Positions 1 through 6,352 of a stretch of DNA of 9,174 nucleotides are shown here, one piece after another. A program made the translations under genes and the position numbers. The DNA comes from a bacterium. GTDB lineage: Bacteria > Spirochaetota > JAHITG01. The notes beneath the pieces were generated by a model. The model was given only the letters and a program-made list of their open reading frames with translations. It was not told the origin of the DNA and made no database searches. Within the stretch, counting starts at the first letter, position 1. Each line of letters starts with the position of its first letter. The stretch lies in assembly GCA_028711675.1 (NCBI GenBank), contig JAQTRT010000117.1, positions 1 to 9,174 of the forward strand, given 5' to 3'.

Positions 1-378
1 AACAGCGCCTTTCATACCCTGACTAGCCGGTGTGAGTATGATCTCGGCACCGAATATTTTCAGGAGCTTACGGCGTTCCAGGCTCATGGTCTCAGGCATG
101 GTAAGGATAAGCCGGTATCCTTTTACCGCTGCCACATAAGCCAGGCCGATCCCGGTGTTGCCGCTTGTGGATTCAATGATGACCGTGCCTTTTTTCAGTT
201 TTCCTTTTTTTTCGGCATCTTCGATCATGGCCAGAGCAACCCTGTCCTTAACGCTGGCCAGGGGATTGAAGAATTCCAGTTTGGCCGCTATGGATGCATG
301 CAGGCCTTGGGTCAGCCTGTTGATCCATACCATGGGGGTCTTTCCTATCAGGCTGGTTATATCTTTTACGATGCTCAT
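1..378 (-). CDS. cysK: Cysteine synthase A (O-acetylserine sulfhydrylase), N-terminal part, cut by window edge
   Basis: PLP-dependent enzyme that makes L-cysteine from O-acetylserine and sulfide in the cytoplasm. The 126 visible codons start with MSIVKDITSLIGKTPMV, the usual CysK opening. NPLASVKDR follows around residues 38-46, where Lys44 is the expected Schiff-base lysine for PLP. The substrate/PLP-phosphate loop TSGNTG is at 71-76, and TMPETMSLERRKLLKIFGAE plus a GMKGAV stretch complete the CysK-type (rather than CBS or threonine synthase) signature. The family is about 300-320 residues, so the C-terminal 60% or so lies beyond position 1; no frameshift is seen in what remains. The start is chosen from the ATG at 378-376, with a perfect AGGAGG six bases upstream. 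It is transcribed divergently from the glycosyltransferase pair, from a strong promoter with an operator-like palindrome. CysM is a less likely alternative because the ETMS-ERR segment is CysK-like. Confidence 0.95.
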   Translation of the reverse strand, partial: MSIVKDITSLIGKTPMVWINRLTQGLHASIAAKLEFFNPLASVKDRVALAMIEDAEKKGKLKKGTVIIESTSGNTGIGLAYVAAVKGYRLILTMPETMSLERRKLLKIFGAEIILTPASQGMKGAV

Positions 379-384
379 GAAATG

Positions 385-390
385 CCTCCT
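385..390 (-). promoter_or_regulatory. Ribosome binding site of cysK
   Basis: AGGAGG on the minus strand, six bases before the ATG at 378. It is a perfect anti-Shine-Dalgarno match and fixes the cysK start. Confidence 0.85.
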
Positions 391-408
391 CGTCACTATC
401 AGGTCAGT

Positions 409-424
409 ATTGATTATAATCAAT
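409..424. promoter_or_regulatory. Perfect 16-bp palindrome, candidate operator over the cysK -10 box
   Basis: ATTGATTATAATCAAT reads the same on both strands. It is centred on the -10 hexamer of the cysK promoter and also puts a TATAAT on the plus strand (415-420), in the direction of the glycosyltransferase genes. AT-rich symmetry of this kind suits a dimeric repressor. The adjacent GATAAT (425-430) adds a loose resemblance to Fur-type repeats, and an Rrf2-family regulator of sulfur or Fe-S metabolism is another possibility. The regulator cannot be identified from this window. The palindrome itself is certain; the operator role is inference. Confidence 0.5.
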
Positions 425-440
425 GATAATAAAACGTCAA
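413..440 (-). promoter_or_regulatory. Sigma70-type promoter of cysK
   Basis: On the minus strand, TTGACG (-35, positions 440-435) is followed after a 16-base spacer by a consensus TATAAT (-10, 418-413). Transcription would start near 406, leaving a leader of about 28 bases with AGGAGG before the cysK ATG. This is the clearest promoter in the window. The -10 box lies inside a perfect palindrome, so a repressor could occlude it. The sequence match is seen; activity is inferred. Confidence 0.75.
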
Positions 441-486
441 TACCGTCCTGTAAAAGGATTGGGCTGGTTCATTTCCAGTATACCAA

Positions 487-515
487 TTTTTATTGATTTT
501 TAAATAATTATGATT
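487..515 (+). promoter_or_regulatory. Weak candidate promoter for the glycosyltransferase pair
   Basis: TTTTTA (487-492, a poor -35) is followed after 17 bases by TATGAT (510-515, five of six matches to the -10 consensus), in a very AT-rich stretch. Initiation would fall near 522, only a few bases before the ATG at 529. That would fit an almost leaderless mRNA and the absence of a Shine-Dalgarno sequence. An alternative is the plus-strand TATAAT at 415-420 inside the palindrome, which also has a poor -35. Neither is strong. Confidence 0.25.
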
Positions 516-528
516 ACATTAATTCTCG

Positions 529-1683
529 ATGGAACTTAAAAAAACATATAAATTTGATTGCCGATTCTTCTCGGGATATAAACCATGCTCATTCAAGCGG
601 GAAAATTGTATCGGCTGTAAAAAATACGCGCCGAAAGCCAGGATCATTTTACTGATCCACCTGGAGGCCATGGGCGCCGTGCTCCAGACAACGGGCATGC
701 TGGCTCCGTTAAAACGGAAATATCCGGAAAGTTTCCTGATCTGGGTCACGGACGCATCCGCGCTTCCTCTTCTGGAGAACAATCCTCTCATTGATACACT
801 CATGCCCTTCAATTTCGATACTTACATGAGCCTGAAAAAAATGAAGTTCAGCCTTATCCTTAATGTGGATAAATCGCAGAAATCCGCCGGCCTGGCCATG
901 GACCTGACAGGAGCCAAAAAAATGGGATTCCGGATGGACGGTTCCGGGGCCATTATCCCGTTCAATAAGGAATCCGGATACCATTATCACCTGGGTTTGA
1001 ACGATACCTTGAAGTTTAAAAAAAACCGGAAGACCATACAGGAATACCTGGCTGAAAGCTTTTGCCTGACATTCCGGAAGGACGAATATATTTTATCGTT
1101 GAGCCCGGCCCAGAAAGAATACATCCGGAAATATAAGGAAGAAAAGGGTATCACGGACCGGGATATCGTGGTGGGTTTTAACACGGGTTGTTCCGAACTG
1201 TACCCCAATAAAAAGCTGGATAAGGACCATATCCAGGATCTGATCATAAAGATACACCAGGACTTTCCCGGTATCAGGATCGCCCTGTTCGGCGGCAGGG
1301 CCGAGACCGAACGGAACGAGCAGATCGCCCGGTCTCTTCCTTTTCCCGTCATCAACACGCCCACGACCCTTGGCCTGCGGACAGGTGTTGCGGTCATGGA
1401 TATTGCGGATATCATCGTGACAGGCGATACCCTGGGCATGCATATCGGCATCGGCCTGAAAAAAGAGATAGTGGTCTGGTTCAATGTCTCGTGCAGCCGG
1501 GAGATCGAACTGTACGGCCGCGGGGAAAAGGTGCTCGCTCCGGTAGCCTGCAGCCCCTGCTGGAAGCGGGAATGCGATTCCCTGGTCTGCTTTGAGAAGA
1601 CCGATCCGAATGAAATTTATAAGGCGGTCCAACGCGAGATTGAAAAGGTCAAAACCAACAAGAATACTGGTCATCAGGCTTAA
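529..1683 (+). CDS. GT9 (heptosyltransferase-like) glycosyltransferase with N-terminal four-cysteine module
   Basis: 384 residues. It is probably a GT-B fold sugar transferase of the LPS core/heptosyltransferase family (WaaC/WaaF/RfaF-like), acting on a lipid-linked or surface glycan at the cytoplasmic face; donor and acceptor are unknown. Residues 10-33 hold Cys11, Cys20, Cys27 and Cys30 before the first beta strand, a possible metal or redox site. The first Rossmann segment (about 38-61, LEAMGAVLQTT) matches the GT9 opening, but Ala50 replaces the usual Asp of the Gly-Asp pair. The donor-site region VTGDTLGMH (Asp300, His305) is GT9-like. Near the C-terminus CX2CX4CX4C (Cys341, 344, 349, 354) matches the motif in the next gene. 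An in-frame TAA at 520-522 makes the ATG at 529 the first possible start, and no Shine-Dalgarno precedes it. It overlaps the downstream paralogue, so the two are probably co-transcribed. The fold is fairly sure; activity is not. Confidence 0.85.
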   Translation: MELKKTYKFDCRFFSGYKPCSFKRENCIGCKKYAPKARIILLIHLEAMGAVLQTTGMLAPLKRKYPESFLIWVTDASALPLLENNPLIDTLMPFNFDTYMSLKKMKFSLILNVDKSQKSAGLAMDLTGAKKMGFRMDGSGAIIPFNKESGYHYHLGLNDTLKFKKNRKTIQEYLAESFCLTFRKDEYILSLSPAQKEYIRKYKEEKGITDRDIVVGFNTGCSELYPNKKLDKDHIQDLIIKIHQDFPGIRIALFGGRAETERNEQIARSLPFPVINTPTTLGLRTGVAVMDIADIIVTGDTLGMHIGIGLKKEIVVWFNVSCSREIELYGRGEKVLAPVACSPCWKRECDSLVCFEKTDPNEIYKAVQREIEKVKTNKNTGHQA

Positions 1684-2662
1684 GCCTGTCGGCGATACGG
1701 TCCTTATCTCGGCCGTGTTCAGGAACCTGAAAAGGCTCTTCCCCGGCAGTCTGATCGATGTCGTGATCTATCCTTCCGCCCTGGCCGGACTGGGTGAGAA
1801 CCCCTCTCTTCACAGGATACTGGTCCTGAAACGGAAAAACCTGAGCAAGCTCTTCTTTTATTTCACCCTTATCTTCCGGCGTTATGATATCACACTGGAT
1901 TATATCAATAATCCCACTTCCTGCCTGATCTCCCTGTTCGCTCATGCCGGGATCCGGATCGGCCGCAATCTGGGACGTAATTTTTTTTATACGCATAAAT
2001 ACGACTATCAGGACAGAGTGTACAGCGCTATCCGCAGTTTATATCCGCTCCGTTTTTTAGGATTGAAAAGTTTCAGGGATTATCAGCCGGAGTTCTTTTT
2101 GGCCGGCAGCGATCTGCAGCGTTCGGACGGGATCCTGAAAAAAACCGGGGTCCGGCCCGGTCAAAAGCTGATAGGTATATTTGTCTCGGCCAAGTATCCC
2201 GCCCGGAAGTATCCGGCGGAAAGCTTCAGCCGCCTGGCTTGTCTTATCCGGAGGGATTTTTCCGCGACGATCCTGTTCCTTTTCGGCCTGGGGGATGAGG
2301 ATTCCATTCAGCGGATCAGGAAGACGCTCCCTTCTTCCGGGAGGTTTATCTTTATACCCGATTCCATCTCCATCGGCGAAATGGCCGGGATCATGAAGAA
2401 ATTAAAGTTTCTCATTACGAACGATACAGGACCCAAGCATCTGGCCACCAGTCTGGGTATCCCGACCCTGACCCTTTTCTTTTCCACGGATGACAAGGTC
2501 TGGAACCCGCCGGACAGAAGAAAGTTCAGTATTATCCGGCCCGGGATCGTTTGCAGCCCGTGCAATAAACTGAAATGTGATACACTGGATTGCTTGAACG
2601 TTCTGACGCCTGAAGAGGTTTATAGAAAATTGAAGCCTGCTTTAAAGAGATATCTGAAATAA
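1610..2662 (+). CDS. GT9 (heptosyltransferase-like) glycosyltransferase, second of tandem pair
   Basis: About 350 residues from the ATG at 1610. The first strand RILVIRLKPVGDTVLIS keeps the canonical Gly-Asp (Asp29), the proposed general base position of WaaC-type enzymes. The donor-site signature TNDTGPKHLATSLGIP near residue 265 is typical of GT9. The C-terminal CX2CX4CX4C (Cys315, 318, 323, 328) parallels the preceding gene, so they are paralogues or a working pair, likely adding sugars to an LPS core-like or other envelope glycan. The start is uncertain: TTG 1592, ATG 1610 and TTG 1640 are all in frame, and each overlaps the upstream gene (by 92, 74 or 44 bases). The family usually begins a few residues before RILVIRL, which would favour 1640; ATG is chosen as the strongest codon. 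It ends 16 bases from the ispG stop on the other strand. Confidence 0.88.
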   Translation: MKFIRRSNARLKRSKPTRILVIRLKPVGDTVLISAVFRNLKRLFPGSLIDVVIYPSALAGLGENPSLHRILVLKRKNLSKLFFYFTLIFRRYDITLDYINNPTSCLISLFAHAGIRIGRNLGRNFFYTHKYDYQDRVYSAIRSLYPLRFLGLKSFRDYQPEFFLAGSDLQRSDGILKKTGVRPGQKLIGIFVSAKYPARKYPAESFSRLACLIRRDFSATILFLFGLGDEDSIQRIRKTLPSSGRFIFIPDSISIGEMAGIMKKLKFLITNDTGPKHLATSLGIPTLTLFFSTDDKVWNPPDRRKFSIIRPGIVCSPCNKLKCDTLDCLNVLTPEEVYRKLKPALKRYLK

Positions 2663-2678
2663 AATATTTTTCCGCGGA

Positions 2679-3731
2679 TTATTTCTGCTTTTCGATAAAA
2701 TCAAGGATCTCGGCCAGGATCTCCTTCCTTTTTATATTCCGGATGACGCGTCCTTTTTTAAAAAGAATGATCCGTCCTCCGGAACCGGCCACGCCGATGT
2801 CAGCTTCTCCGGCTTCGCCCGGTCCGTTGACAATACAACCCATGACCGCGACTGTAACATCCTTCCTGATCGGTGAAGTCCTTTGTTCGATCTCATCAGC
2901 TGTCCGTTCCACATCGAACCCGGTCCGGCCGCACGTGGGGCAGGCGATCACTTCAACGCTTTTTTTATAAAGCCCCATGTCTTTCAGGAGCCGGTATCCC
3001 GCGATCACTTCGTGGACAGGATCACCGGCCAGGGAGATGCGGAGGGTGTCGCCCAGACCTTCATAAAGCAGAATGGCCAGGCCTGCCGCGCTTTTAATGG
3101 AACCGGAAAACCGTGTGCCTGCTTCTGTAATACCGATGTGGAGCGGGTAATTCCGTAAACGGCTGAACTTTTTATAAGCCCGGATGGTGGTAAGAATATC
3201 GGTGGATTTCAGGGAAACAATAAGGTTCCGGTACTGGAACTGCTCGAATATCCGGATGTGCTCCAGGGCACTTTTGACCAGGGCATCACTGTCGTTCTTC
3301 CTGTACCGGCTACGGTCCACTGATCCGCTGTTGGCGCCGATGCGGACCGTTATTTTTTTTTCTTTTACTTTTCTGACCACTTCAGCGATCTTTTCCTTCT
3401 GCCTGATGTTCCCCGGATTCAGCCTTAAACTGTCGATCCCTTTGTCCATGGCAGCCAGGGCGATCCTGTGGTCGAAATGGATATCTCCCATCAAGGGAAC
3501 CCGGGTCCGGGAACGTATGAAAGGGATGTGCTCCGTAGATGCCAGGTCAGGGAGAGCGATCCTCACCAGCCGGCATCCGGCTCTTTCCAGTTCCCGGATC
3601 TGGCGGATGATGGCATCCGGTTCATGCACATTCGCGTTGGTCATGGATTCCACGGCAATGGGATGGCTGTTGCCCAGGACAAGTGAACCGATCCTCACAA
3701 CACGGGTTTTATGTCTTTTTATCATCTGCAT
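2679..3731 (-). CDS. ispG: 4-hydroxy-3-methylbut-2-en-1-yl diphosphate synthase (MEP pathway)
   Basis: Also called GcpE. This cytoplasmic [4Fe-4S] enzyme reductively converts MEcPP to HMBPP, the penultimate MEP step. The 350 residues are full length for the short bacterial form without the plant/Chlamydia insert. The N-terminal TIM-barrel part carries VESMTNANVHEPDA (27-40), MGDIHFD (81-87), LRLNPGN (102-108), RIGANSGS (130-137) and HIGITEAG (198-205). The C-terminal cluster domain has ACPTCGR (Cys264, Cys267) and GCIVNGPGEA (Cys299, with Glu306 as the likely fourth ligand). All cluster ligands are intact. An in-frame TGA two codons upstream limits the start to the ATG at 3731 or the ATG two codons later; neither has a good Shine-Dalgarno, so translation may depend on coupling with rseP, whose stop is 32 bases upstream. 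It is the last gene of the minus-strand operon and ends facing the glycosyltransferase genes. Confidence 0.97.
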   Translation of the reverse strand: MQMIKRHKTRVVRIGSLVLGNSHPIAVESMTNANVHEPDAIIRQIRELERAGCRLVRIALPDLASTEHIPFIRSRTRVPLMGDIHFDHRIALAAMDKGIDSLRLNPGNIRQKEKIAEVVRKVKEKKITVRIGANSGSVDRSRYRKNDSDALVKSALEHIRIFEQFQYRNLIVSLKSTDILTTIRAYKKFSRLRNYPLHIGITEAGTRFSGSIKSAAGLAILLYEGLGDTLRISLAGDPVHEVIAGYRLLKDMGLYKKSVEVIACPTCGRTGFDVERTADEIEQRTSPIRKDVTVAVMGCIVNGPGEAGEADIGVAGSGGRIILFKKGRVIRNIKRKEILAEILDFIEKQK

Positions 3732-3763
3732 CTGTCACTGCGGAAAATTATGGGCCCGGAATC

Positions 3764-5149
3764 TCAGCTCATGATGATCTTCAGGTAATCAGCGGCATTC
3801 TTGATCTTATGGCTGCCTTGGAACAGACCGTATATGTCGTTGATACTTATAAGTACCATGAGTCCCAGTAACAGCATGAGACTCACGTACTGGACCACTT
3901 TAATGACATTGTAATTTAATTTGCGTTTGATGAGAGCTTCGAAAAGGAAGATAAGGACATAGGACCCGTCCACTGCCGGAATGGGCAGGAGGTTGAAAAA
4001 AGCCAGGGCCAGGCTGATATAAGCCAGTGTGGACAGGGCGTACAGGAGTCCGCCTCTCTGGGCTGTTTCCCCTGTAAAGAAAACGATCTTCACAGGTCCG
4101 CTTACTGCTTTCCGTATCTTGATCTGGCCGGAGACCATCAGTTTCAATCCATAGATGATCTCCTGGTATATGGCCAGGGAACGCTTGAAGGCATCGGGCA
4201 GGGCGTAAAGCAGGTTCTTTGATTTATTGACGTATATCTCCTCCTGGATGGAGAACTCGGCGCCCATGAACCCGCGGCCGTCCACGTTCTGTGTGGTCAA
4301 CTGAAAGTCCAGGGCTATTCCCTTTCGCATTATTTTTATGGACACGGCCTGGCCCGGTTTGCGGGAGAGATAATTCTTTAAATCATCGAACGTGCGGATC
4401 AGCTGCCGGTCGATCCGGATGATCCTGTCCCCGGGTTTCATTCCGGCTTTCATGGCCGGGCCGTCCTTGACCAGGCTTTTGATGGTATTGTCCACGAAAG
4501 GAGTGACGCCTATGACGCTCAGGCCTGTATCGGGATCGATCGCGGACTTGATCCGGATATCCATTTCCCGGCCCTCCCTTTTGATCCTGATCAGGTTCAT
4601 ATCCCGGTCCCCGGTCGTATAGATCTGTTTCTGAAGCATGGCCCAGTTCCTGATGGAGACGTTATTGATGCGGATGATCTCATCCCCGGACAGCAGGCCT
4701 GCTGTTTTGGCCGGTGAGGGAATTTCGTTCTTGGCCAGCGTGATCTTGTCCAGGACCGTTATCCTGCTGCTGTATGTGGGCTGTTTGATGCCGATAGCCA
4801 GGATAAGGACCAGGAGCAGGAGCCCGAAGATGTAATTAGCCACGGAGCCGGCCATGACAATGGCCAGTCTCTGTCCCGGAGGCTTGGAATACAGCTCATC
4901 CGACGCGCCGGTCGACTTGTCGTCCGGTTCTTCACCCGCCATCTTGCAGTAGCCGCCCAGAGGCACGGCTGCGATCTTGTACAGGGTCCCGTTCTTCTCG
5001 TACCGGAGAAGGGGTTTGCCAAAGCCGATGGAAAATTCTTCCACACGGACCTTGAAAAGCTTGGCAATGATAAAATGGCCCAGTTCATGGATGATCACCA
5101 GGATACCAAGTCCGATGAGGCCGTAAGCTATGCTGATCAGTGAATGCAT
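3764..5149 (-). CDS. rseP: RIP metalloprotease, RseP-type site-2 protease (M50)
   Basis: Inner-membrane zinc protease that cuts transmembrane segments. In E. coli RseP performs the second cut of anti-sigma factor RseA in the envelope stress pathway and clears signal peptides. The 461 residues (E. coli RseP is about 450) show HELGH in the first membrane segment (His21, Glu22, His25), the GFG turn (42-44), and a second membrane segment near 95-120. Two PDZ domains lie at roughly 125-200 and 210-290 (GLLSGDEIIRINNVSI and GMKPGDRIIRID). The last membrane helices carry FNLLPIPAVDG with Asp394 as the third zinc ligand, then NDIYGLF. The common DGG after this Asp is DGS here. The start is the ATG at 5149 with AGGAG six bases upstream. 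The position after dxr is the classic one (dxr-rseP). The substrate in this organism is not visible; no anti-sigma factor gene lies in the window. Confidence 0.95.
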   Translation of the reverse strand: MHSLISIAYGLIGLGILVIIHELGHFIIAKLFKVRVEEFSIGFGKPLLRYEKNGTLYKIAAVPLGGYCKMAGEEPDDKSTGASDELYSKPPGQRLAIVMAGSVANYIFGLLLLVLILAIGIKQPTYSSRITVLDKITLAKNEIPSPAKTAGLLSGDEIIRINNVSIRNWAMLQKQIYTTGDRDMNLIRIKREGREMDIRIKSAIDPDTGLSVIGVTPFVDNTIKSLVKDGPAMKAGMKPGDRIIRIDRQLIRTFDDLKNYLSRKPGQAVSIKIMRKGIALDFQLTTQNVDGRGFMGAEFSIQEEIYVNKSKNLLYALPDAFKRSLAIYQEIIYGLKLMVSGQIKIRKAVSGPVKIVFFTGETAQRGGLLYALSTLAYISLALAFFNLLPIPAVDGSYVLIFLFEALIKRKLNYNVIKVVQYVSLMLLLGLMVLISINDIYGLFQGSHKIKNAADYLKIIMS

Positions 5150-5155
5150 TTTTTT

Positions 5156-5160
5156 CTCCT
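5156..5160 (-). promoter_or_regulatory. Ribosome binding site of rseP
   Basis: AGGAG on the minus strand followed by six A residues and the ATG at 5149. It is a strong, independent site, fitting the 48-nt gap from dxr rather than coupling. Confidence 0.8.
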
Positions 5161-5189
5161 TATATACATGAATATTTCCCGGCCGCAGG

Positions 5190-5207
5190 CTCTGTCTTCA
5201 GACAGAG
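5190..5207 (-). other. Stem-loop spanning the dxr stop codon
   Basis: Minus strand CTCTGTC-TGAA-GACAGAG: a perfect seven-base-pair stem with a four-base loop that contains the dxr TGA stop. No run of T residues follows, so it is not a standard intrinsic terminator. It might stabilise or process the dxr-rseP mRNA junction, or be chance. The structure is seen; function is inferred. Confidence 0.45.
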
Positions 5208-6352
5208 GCAAGCAGCAAGGGACTGTATTTTTCGTTGATATGCCGCTCAAGCCAGAATATATTGTTTAAATCCGGATTTTCAACATATTTTATCCTGCTG
5301 ACGATATACCGGATAGCAGGATAGATCCGGCTGAATTTTATTTTTTTATTCAGGAATCCGCGGACCACGATGTCATCAGCCACACATAAACTGGCCGGCG
5401 CATTCCCCCCTTTCCTGCCGATCGTATAAGCATACCGAAGTAAAGGGAATTTCCGGTAATCAGGCTCCTGGAAACTCAGAGTATGGTCTTTCCTGAAATT
5501 AAACTTTATCAGGGGATTCCTGAATTTTTCCGGAAAGGTCAGGGCGTTCAGAATAGCGTATCTCATGTCCGGAGGCGACATCTGGCTGTAAATCTCTCCG
5601 TCAATGGTCTGGACCATGGAGTGGATCAGGCTCTGGGGGTGTATCACTACTTTAATGCGGTCGTAGCTGATATGGAAAAGGTGGTGCGCTTCGATCACTT
5701 CGAATCCTTTGTTCATCATGGTGGCAGAGTCCACCGTGATCTTGCTGCCCATGCTCCAGACCGGGTGCTTGAGCGTTTCCCGGAGGGATATCCGCTGGAA
5801 ATACTCCCGGGGTTTGTGAAGAAAAGGGCCGCCGGAAGCGGTAAGGATCAGGGATTCCACATCTTCTTTTTTTAAATTCTGAAGAAGATGGAACAGGGCG
5901 CTGTGCTCGCTGTCCACGGGAATGATGCGGGCGTTGTATTTTTTCAAAAGCCGGTCCAGAAGGAGACCTGCCATCACATACGATTCCTTGTTGGCCAGAG
6001 CGATCGTTTTTTTATGGAGGATGGCTTCGACCGTATATTTCAGCCCGGAACTTCCTATAATGGCATTGAGGAGGAGAGGGGCGTTCTTAAGAGAGCACAA
6101 TTCTTTGATCCCGTTCTCGCCTTCCCGTATCTCGCAGGAGAGCTTCTCTTTCCTCAGAGCCCGGCAGGAATGAGGATCGTGGACCGCCACCAGTTCAGGA
6201 TTGTATTCCTTGATCTGCTGTTTCAGGAGCCGTATGTTCCGGCCGGCGGATAAACCTATGATACGGAATTGGGCCGGGAAGTGCCTGAGGATATGGAGGG
6301 CGTTCCTGCCGATGGATCCGGTGGAACCCAGTATGACGACACCTTTTTTCAT
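5198..6352 (-). CDS. dxr: 1-deoxy-D-xylulose 5-phosphate reductoisomerase (MEP pathway)
   Basis: NADPH- and divalent-metal-dependent enzyme converting DXP to MEP, the committed step of the pathway that IspG nearly completes. 384 residues, a normal length. The Rossmann start GVVILGSTGSIGRNAL is at 4-18. ALANKES follows at 118-124, then the metal-site VDSEHSALF (Asp147, Glu149) and TASGGPF (171-177). The flexible loop KHPVWSMGSK (195-204) leads into VDSATMMNKGFEVIEAHHLF, where Asn214, Lys215 and Glu218 match the E. coli substrate/metal residues. The start is the ATG at 6352, sharing its A with the cdsA stop (TGATG) and with AGGAAG six bases upstream. An ATG six bases earlier or a longer start at 6409 would add residues before the Rossmann strand and overlap cdsA. 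The C-terminal helical region has CVADD where most homologues have NAANE. It ends inside a stem-loop. Confidence 0.96.
   Translation of the reverse strand: MKKGVVILGSTGSIGRNALHILRHFPAQFRIIGLSAGRNIRLLKQQIKEYNPELVAVHDPHSCRALRKEKLSCEIREGENGIKELCSLKNAPLLLNAIIGSSGLKYTVEAILHKKTIALANKESYVMAGLLLDRLLKKYNARIIPVDSEHSALFHLLQNLKKEDVESLILTASGGPFLHKPREYFQRISLRETLKHPVWSMGSKITVDSATMMNKGFEVIEAHHLFHISYDRIKVVIHPQSLIHSMVQTIDGEIYSQMSPPDMRYAILNALTFPEKFRNPLIKFNFRKDHTLSFQEPDYRKFPLLRYAYTIGRKGGNAPASLCVADDIVVRGFLNKKIKFSRIYPAIRYIVSRIKYVENPDLNNIFWLERHINEKYSPLLLASV

Noticed and set aside
987..1674. Long minus-strand open frames antisense to the first glycosyltransferase (165 and 193 residues)
   Set aside because: The plus-strand frame has clear GT9 motifs over the same bases; the antisense translations show no family features and no good ribosome binding sites.
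3184..3774. 196-residue open frame on the plus strand
   Set aside because: It lies antisense to ispG, whose cluster ligands and motifs are all intact; the translation shows no recognisable domain and is low-complexity in Ser/Arg/Phe.
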